In this document: positions 11,338-15,087 of the stretch, in pieces
Layout: the number at the start of each line of letters is the position of its first letter
How positions within the stretch are numbered: the stretch's first letter is position 1
Assembly (NCBI GenBank): GCA_004555705.1
Contig: SFHI01000035.1
Coordinates: 1 to 15,087, forward strand
Direction: 5' to 3'
DNA from: Clostridiales bacterium
GTDB lineage: Bacteria > Bacillota > Clostridia > Oscillospirales > Oscillospiraceae
DNA: 15,087 bases
Position numbers and translations under genes: made by a program
The notes under the pieces: generated by a model
Told to the model about the DNA's origin: nothing
Seen by the model: only the letters and a program-made list of their open reading frames with translations
Databases searched by the model: none

Positions 11338-13167
11338 ATGATCCATATGGCAATGGTCAAGGACGTTATGTTCGGCAAGACCATGCGTAAATCCTACGCG
11401 AAGTATCAAGAAATCCTGGAAATCCCCAATATGCTCAAAATCCAGAAGGACTCCTACCAGTGGTTCCTGGACGAGGGCCTGCGGGACGTGTTCAAGGACG
11501 TGGGCACCATTACCGACTTCTCCGGCAAGCTGGAGCTTTCTTTCCTGGATTACACCATGGAGGACAAGCCCAAGTACACCATCGAGGAGTGCAAGGAGCG
11601 GGACGCCACTTACGCCAAGCCCATCAAGGTTCGGGTCCGCCTGCGCAACACCGAGACCGACGAGATCAAAGAGCAGGAAATCTTCATGGGCGATTTCCCC
11701 GTGATGACCAACGGCGGCACCTTCGTCATCAACGGCGCGGAACGTGTCATCATTTCCCAGATCGTCCGCAGCCCCGGTATGTACTACGGCCACGAGGTGG
11801 ACAAGGCCGACCAGCACACCTACACCGCCACGGTGATCCCCTACCGGGGCGCCTGGCTGGAGTATGAGACCGACAACTCCAATGTGTTCTGGGTTCGCAT
11901 CGACAAGAACCGGAAGCTCCCCGTCACCAGCCTGATCCGGGCTCTGGGTGTCAGCACCGACGAGCAGATCAAGGAGATGTTCGGCGAGGATGCCCGGATT
12001 CTCGCCACCCTGGAGAAGGACCCCTGCAAGACCAAAGAGGAATCCCTGCTTGAAATCTACCGCCGCCTCCGTCCCGGCGAGCCTCCCACGGTGGAGACTG
12101 CTACCGCCCATCTGGAGGGGCTGCTGTTTGACGCCCACCGCTACGATGTGAGCAAGGTTGGCCGGTATAAATTCAATAAGAAGATGGACATCTGGACCCG
12201 GCTCTCCGGCCAGGAGGCCGCCGAGCCCATCGCCGATCCCATGACCGGGGAAATCCTGGTGATGCCCGGGGAGTTCATCTCCCGGGCCCAGGCGCATGAT
12301 CTGAGCCGCCGGGGCGTCAACGAGGCCGTGGTGAAGGTGGGCGACAGCAACGTCAAGGTGTTCTCCAACGGCATGGTGGACATGGCCGCCTTCGTGGACT
12401 TCGACCCCAAGCAGTACGGCGTCAAGGAGAAGGTCCGCTTCTGCGTGCTGAAGGAGATGCTGGAAACCGTTCCCGCTGACGGCTGGAAAACCGCCATCGA
12501 GGAGCGCATGGACGACCTGATTCCCAAGCACATCATTGTGGACGACATCATGGCCTCCATCAACTACCTGAACTGCGTGGCCATGGGCATCGGCACCCCC
12601 GACGACATCGACCACCTGGGCAACCGCCGCCTGCGCTGCGTGGGCGAGCTGCTGCAGAACCAGTTCCGCATCGGCTTTTCCCGTCTGGACCGGGTGATCC
12701 GGGAGCGGATGACCGTCCAGGACCTGGACGCCGTCACCCCCCAGAGCCTGATCAACATCCGGCCTGTCACCGCGGTGATCAAGGAGTTCTTCGGCTCCAG
12801 CCCCCTGAGCCAGTTCATGGATCAGAATAACCCCCTGGCGGAGCTGACCCACAAGCGGCGTCTTTCCGCCCTGGGCCCCGGAGGATTGAGCCGTGACCGG
12901 GCTTCCTTCGACGTCCGGGATATTCACTACACCCACTACGGCCGGATGTGCCCCATCGAGACCCCTGAAGGCCCCAACATCGGCCTGATCAACTACCTGG
13001 CCACCTTTGCCCGGATCAACGAGTACGGCTTCGTGGAGGCCCCCTACCGGAAGGTGGACAAGGACCGCGGACGTGGAGGACGACTTCTACATCGGCCAGG
13101 CCAACGAGCCCCTGGACGAGAATGGCTGCCTTGCCAATGCCCGTATCACCTGCCGCCACCGCAATGA
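11338..13167 (+). CDS. rpoB: RpoB N-terminal fragment (lobes and rifampicin pocket)
   Basis: The fragment holds the protrusion and lobe domains (SYQWFLDEGLRDVF, FMGDFPVMTNGGTFVINGAE, RPGEPPTVE, GRYKFNKK) and the fork with the rifampicin-binding region. In the latter, FFGSSPLSQFMDQNNP, THKRRLSALGPGG and CPIETPEGPNIGLIN are intact. The Asp of MDQ, the His of THKRR and the Ser of RRLSALG have their rifampicin-sensitive forms. True similarity ends at Lys575 (codon 13060-13062); the last 34 or so residues to the stop at 13167 (arginine- and glycine-rich) are out-of-frame translation after the first deletion. Confidence 0.85.
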   Translation: MIHMAMVKDVMFGKTMRKSYAKYQEILEIPNMLKIQKDSYQWFLDEGLRDVFKDVGTITDFSGKLELSFLDYTMEDKPKYTIEECKERDATYAKPIKVRVRLRNTETDEIKEQEIFMGDFPVMTNGGTFVINGAERVIISQIVRSPGMYYGHEVDKADQHTYTATVIPYRGAWLEYETDNSNVFWVRIDKNRKLPVTSLIRALGVSTDEQIKEMFGEDARILATLEKDPCKTKEESLLEIYRRLRPGEPPTVETATAHLEGLLFDAHRYDVSKVGRYKFNKKMDIWTRLSGQEAAEPIADPMTGEILVMPGEFISRAQAHDLSRRGVNEAVVKVGDSNVKVFSNGMVDMAAFVDFDPKQYGVKEKVRFCVLKEMLETVPADGWKTAIEERMDDLIPKHIIVDDIMASINYLNCVAMGIGTPDDIDHLGNRRLRCVGELLQNQFRIGFSRLDRVIRERMTVQDLDAVTPQSLINIRPVTAVIKEFFGSSPLSQFMDQNNPLAELTHKRRLSALGPGGLSRDRASFDVRDIHYTHYGRMCPIETPEGPNIGLINYLATFARINEYGFVEAPYRKVDKDRGRGGRLLHRPGQRAPGREWLPCQCPYHLPPPQ

Positions 13168-13336
13168 GATCATCGAGGTGGACCGGGGCGTCATCGACTA
13201 TATCGACGTGTCCCCCAGAATGATGATCTCCATCGCCACCTCCTTCATTCCCTTCCTGCAGAACGACGACGCCAACCGTGCCCTGATGGGCGCCAACATG
13301 CAGCGTCAGGCCGCACAAGGCCGCCGTGGACAGTGA
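13064..13336 (+). CDS. rpoB: RpoB middle fragment, frame 2
   Basis: From TADVEDDFYIGQANEPLD to ALMGANMQRQA the frame matches RpoB, including the conserved DVSPRMMISIATSFIPFLQ and NDDANRALMGANMQRQ blocks, about 83 residues. It has no start codon or ribosome site at the junction and cannot be translated alone. After 13313 the frame reads AQGRRGQ and stops. Confidence 0.75.
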   Translation, partial: TADVEDDFYIGQANEPLDENGCLANARITCRHRNEIIEVDRGVIDYIDVSPRMMISIATSFIPFLQNDDANRALMGANMQRQAAQGRRGQ

Positions 13337-14942
13337 AGTCTGCATCAAGGCCAAGCGCCCCGGCACCGTTACCGCCGTGTCTGCCGATTCCATCACCGTC
13401 AAGTATGACGATGGGGAAGTCTGCACCCACACCCTGACCAAGTTTGCCCGCTCCAACGCCGGCACCTGCATCAACCAGCGGCCCATTGTCACCGTGGGCG
13501 AGCGGGTGGAGACCGAGCAGATCATTGCGGACGGTCCCAGCTGCTCCGGCGGCGAGGTTGCCCTGGGCAAGAACGTGCTCATCGGCTTCGTCACCTGGGA
13601 AGGCTACAACTACGAGGACGCCATTCTGCTGAATGAGCGGCTGGTCCGGGAGGACGTGTTCACCTCCATCCACATCGAGGAGCACGAGACCGAGGCCCGG
13701 GACACCAAGCTGGGCCCCGAGGAAATCACCCGGGACATCCCCAACGTGGGCGAGGACACCCTGAAGGACCTGGACGAGAACGGCATCATCCGCATTGGCG
13801 CGGAGGTCCGCTCCGGCGACTACCTGGTGGGCAAGGTCACCCCCAAGGGCGAGACCGAGCTGACCCCCGAGGAGCGGCTGCTGAGAGCCATCTTCGGCGA
13901 GAAGGCCCGTGAGGTTCGCGACACCTCCCTGAAGGTGCCCCACGGCGAAAGCGGCATCGTGGTGGATGTGAAGGTGTTCACCAAGGAGAACTCCGACGAG
14001 CTGGCCCCCGGCGTCACCAAGTCCGTCCGGGTCTACATCGCCCAGAAGCGGAAAATCTCCGTGGGCGATAAGATGGCCGGCCGCCACGGCAACAAGGGCG
14101 TTGTCTCCCGGGTGCTGCCCGAGGAGGATATGCCCTTCCTGCCCGACGGCACCCCCCTGGATGTGGTGCTGAACCCCCTGGGCGTGCCTTCCCGTATGAA
14201 CATCGGACAGGTTCTGGAGGTTCACCTGGGCTACGCCGCCAAGGCCCTGGGCTGGCACGTTGCCACCCCCGTGTTCGACGGCGCCAACGAGAAGGACATC
14301 CGGGACACCCTGAAGCTGGCTGGATTGCGGGAGGACGGCAAGACCGTTCTGTACGACGGCCGTACCGGCGAGCCCTTCGACAATCTGGTCACCGTGGGCT
14401 ACCCCTACTACCTGAAGCTGCACCATCTGGTTGACGATAAGATTCACGCCCGTTCCACCGGCCCCTACGCCCTGGTCACCCAGCAGCCTCTGGGCGGCAA
14501 GGCCCAGTTCGGCGGCCAGCGTTTCGGCGAAATGGAGGTCTGGGCCCTGGAGGCTTACGGCGCTGCCTACACCCTGCAGGAGATCCTCACCGTCAAGTCC
14601 GACGATGTCACCGGCCGTGTCAAGACCTACGAGGCCATCGTCAAGGGCGAGAACATTCCCAAGCCCGGCGTGCCCGAATCTTTCAAGGTTCTCGTGAAGG
14701 AACTGCAGGCTCTGTGCCTGGACATCCGGGTGCTGGACGAGAACGGCAACGAGATCGAGCTGCGGGACGAGGATGACGATGACGAGATCGTCTACGCCTC
14801 CGAGAATGAGGAGAACCTGGTGGTTGGCGATACCAACGAGGTGCTGGATGCCGGCTTCGTCATCGACGAGGACGGCCCCGAGGATATTATGGATGTGTTT
14901 GACGGTATGGATGATGCCGATTCCGACACATACGACGACTAA
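13314..14942 (+). CDS. rpoB: RpoB C-terminal fragment (catalytic half)
   Basis: Frame 3 resumes at HKAAVDSEV and runs uninterrupted to the stop. An open frame could start at GTG 13326, but there is no ribosome site. It contains GYNYEDAILLNERLV, RDTKLGPEEITRDIPNVGED, KVTPKGETELTPEERLLRAI, the catalytic-core DKMAGRHGNKGV, LNPLGVPSRMNIGQ, and the C-terminal clamp region GGQRFGEMEVWALEAYGAA with the RpoC-contact segment after it. An acidic tail (RDEDDDDE, then DEDGPED and DDADSDTYDD) ends the protein. All of this is typical of an intact clostridial RpoB. Confidence 0.85.
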   Translation, partial: HKAAVDSEVCIKAKRPGTVTAVSADSITVKYDDGEVCTHTLTKFARSNAGTCINQRPIVTVGERVETEQIIADGPSCSGGEVALGKNVLIGFVTWEGYNYEDAILLNERLVREDVFTSIHIEEHETEARDTKLGPEEITRDIPNVGEDTLKDLDENGIIRIGAEVRSGDYLVGKVTPKGETELTPEERLLRAIFGEKAREVRDTSLKVPHGESGIVVDVKVFTKENSDELAPGVTKSVRVYIAQKRKISVGDKMAGRHGNKGVVSRVLPEEDMPFLPDGTPLDVVLNPLGVPSRMNIGQVLEVHLGYAAKALGWHVATPVFDGANEKDIRDTLKLAGLREDGKTVLYDGRTGEPFDNLVTVGYPYYLKLHHLVDDKIHARSTGPYALVTQQPLGGKAQFGGQRFGEMEVWALEAYGAAYTLQEILTVKSDDVTGRVKTYEAIVKGENIPKPGVPESFKVLVKELQALCLDIRVLDENGNEIELRDEDDDDEIVYASENEENLVVGDTNEVLDAGFVIDEDGPEDIMDVFDGMDDADSDTYDD

Positions 14943-14955
14943 GGAGGCTTGAGCT

Positions 14956-15087
14956 ATGGCAGATGCCACCTTTGATGCGATTAAAATCGGCATTGCTTCG
15001 CCGGAGATGATCCGGCAGTGGTCCTACGGCGAGGTCAAGAAGCCGGAGACCATCAACTATCGTACCCTGAAGCCCGAGCGGGACGGC
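14956..15087 (+). CDS. rpoC: RNA polymerase beta-prime subunit, 5' end
   Basis: The first 44 codons are present and run off the window. The residues FDAIKIGIASPEMIRQWS and GEVKKPETINYRTLKPERDG are the hallmark N-terminus of RpoC, just before the zinc-binding part. The ribosome site AAGGAGG (14941-14947) overlaps the rpoB stop codon and lies eight bases before ATG, the normal rpoBC arrangement. The reading frame is intact as far as seen. Confidence 0.95.
   Translation, partial: MADATFDAIKIGIASPEMIRQWSYGEVKKPETINYRTLKPERDG

Larger units (their letters stand above)
11338..14942 (+). pseudogene. rpoB: RNA polymerase beta subunit, interrupted by two frameshifting deletions
   Basis: RpoB is the beta subunit of RNA polymerase and forms half of the active-site cleft. 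Conserved blocks run in order across three frames: N-terminal lobes and rifampicin pocket in frame 1, a short middle block in frame 2, and the catalytic C-terminal half in frame 3. Near 13063 the expected segment between APYRKVDK and TADVEDDFY is missing (about 35 bases), and near 13313 the segment between MQRQA and HKAAVDSEV is missing (about 47 bases). Lengths are judged against B. subtilis and E. coli RpoB recalled from memory. Neither restores the frame. Everything else is well conserved and rpoC follows normally, so an assembly or sequencing fault is likelier than true loss. The start is ATG 11338 after a weak AAAGG; TTG 11269, ATG 11347 and ATG 11353 are alternatives. Confidence 0.9.

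Noticed and set aside
11257..12936. Long open frame on the minus strand opposite rpoB
   Set aside because: Shadow of rpoB; the same applies to 13245-14993 on the minus strand.
13063..13314. Intein, intron or programmed frameshift in rpoB
   Set aside because: Sequence is missing rather than added, no slippery site or intron core is seen, and the net frame is not restored.

Overview
The window looks like chromosomal DNA from a GC-rich, low-oxygen Firmicute, most likely a gut Oscillospirales (Oscillospiraceae/Ruminococcaceae-type) member. The reasons are strong AGGAGG ribosome sites, a clostridial-type RpoB/RpoC, a lipoprotein-type galactose/glucose binding protein, and many intergenic repeats built on TTGACAA/TTGTCAA heptamers and GGGCGGCTA palindromes. 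The taxon is an inference; there is no rRNA or other direct marker here.

Layout. (1) Bases 135-2843, minus strand: a phospholipid operon transcribed leftward, flippase-like membrane protein -> pssA -> psd, with overlapping reading frames and its own promoter at 2815-2843. It makes phosphatidylserine and then phosphatidylethanolamine. (2) Bases 3301-7944, plus strand: a sugar ABC transporter, mglB-mglA-mglC, followed by a one-base-overlapping gene for a small membrane-anchored protein with one InlB-type B repeat. It has a promoter, a leader of about 200 nt with tandem terminator-like hairpins, a hairpin after mglB, and a strong terminator at the end. (3) Bases 8193-9610, plus strand: a Nudix hydrolase, then a phosphoribosyltransferase-like gene whose leader has two mutually exclusive hairpins that look like a transcription attenuator. 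(4) Bases 9666-10926: a divergent pair, an XRE-type regulator (minus) and a SLOG/DUF1273-like protein (plus), less GC-rich than their neighbours. They share a promoter region with an inverted-repeat operator and are bracketed by two copies of a palindromic repeat element. (5) Bases 11148-15087, plus strand: rpoB with its own promoter, then the start of rpoC.

The most striking point is that rpoB is broken twice. Near 13063 and near 13313 the sequence jumps between conserved blocks, with roughly 35 and 47 bases missing, and each jump shifts the frame. Because RpoB is essential and the lost residues are nearly universal, an assembly or sequencing fault is the leading explanation, but it needs a read-level check.

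Two repeat families fill most intergenic gaps: a heptamer-rich long hairpin with AATTGGTGTTT / AAACACCAATT ends (near-complete copies at 2906-3100 and 7957-8133, plus remnants), and a 110-117 bp element with CCGTAGGGGCGG ends (three copies, all in one orientation). One copy nests the second family inside the ends of the first. I see no tRNA, rRNA, CRISPR array, transposase or phage gene.
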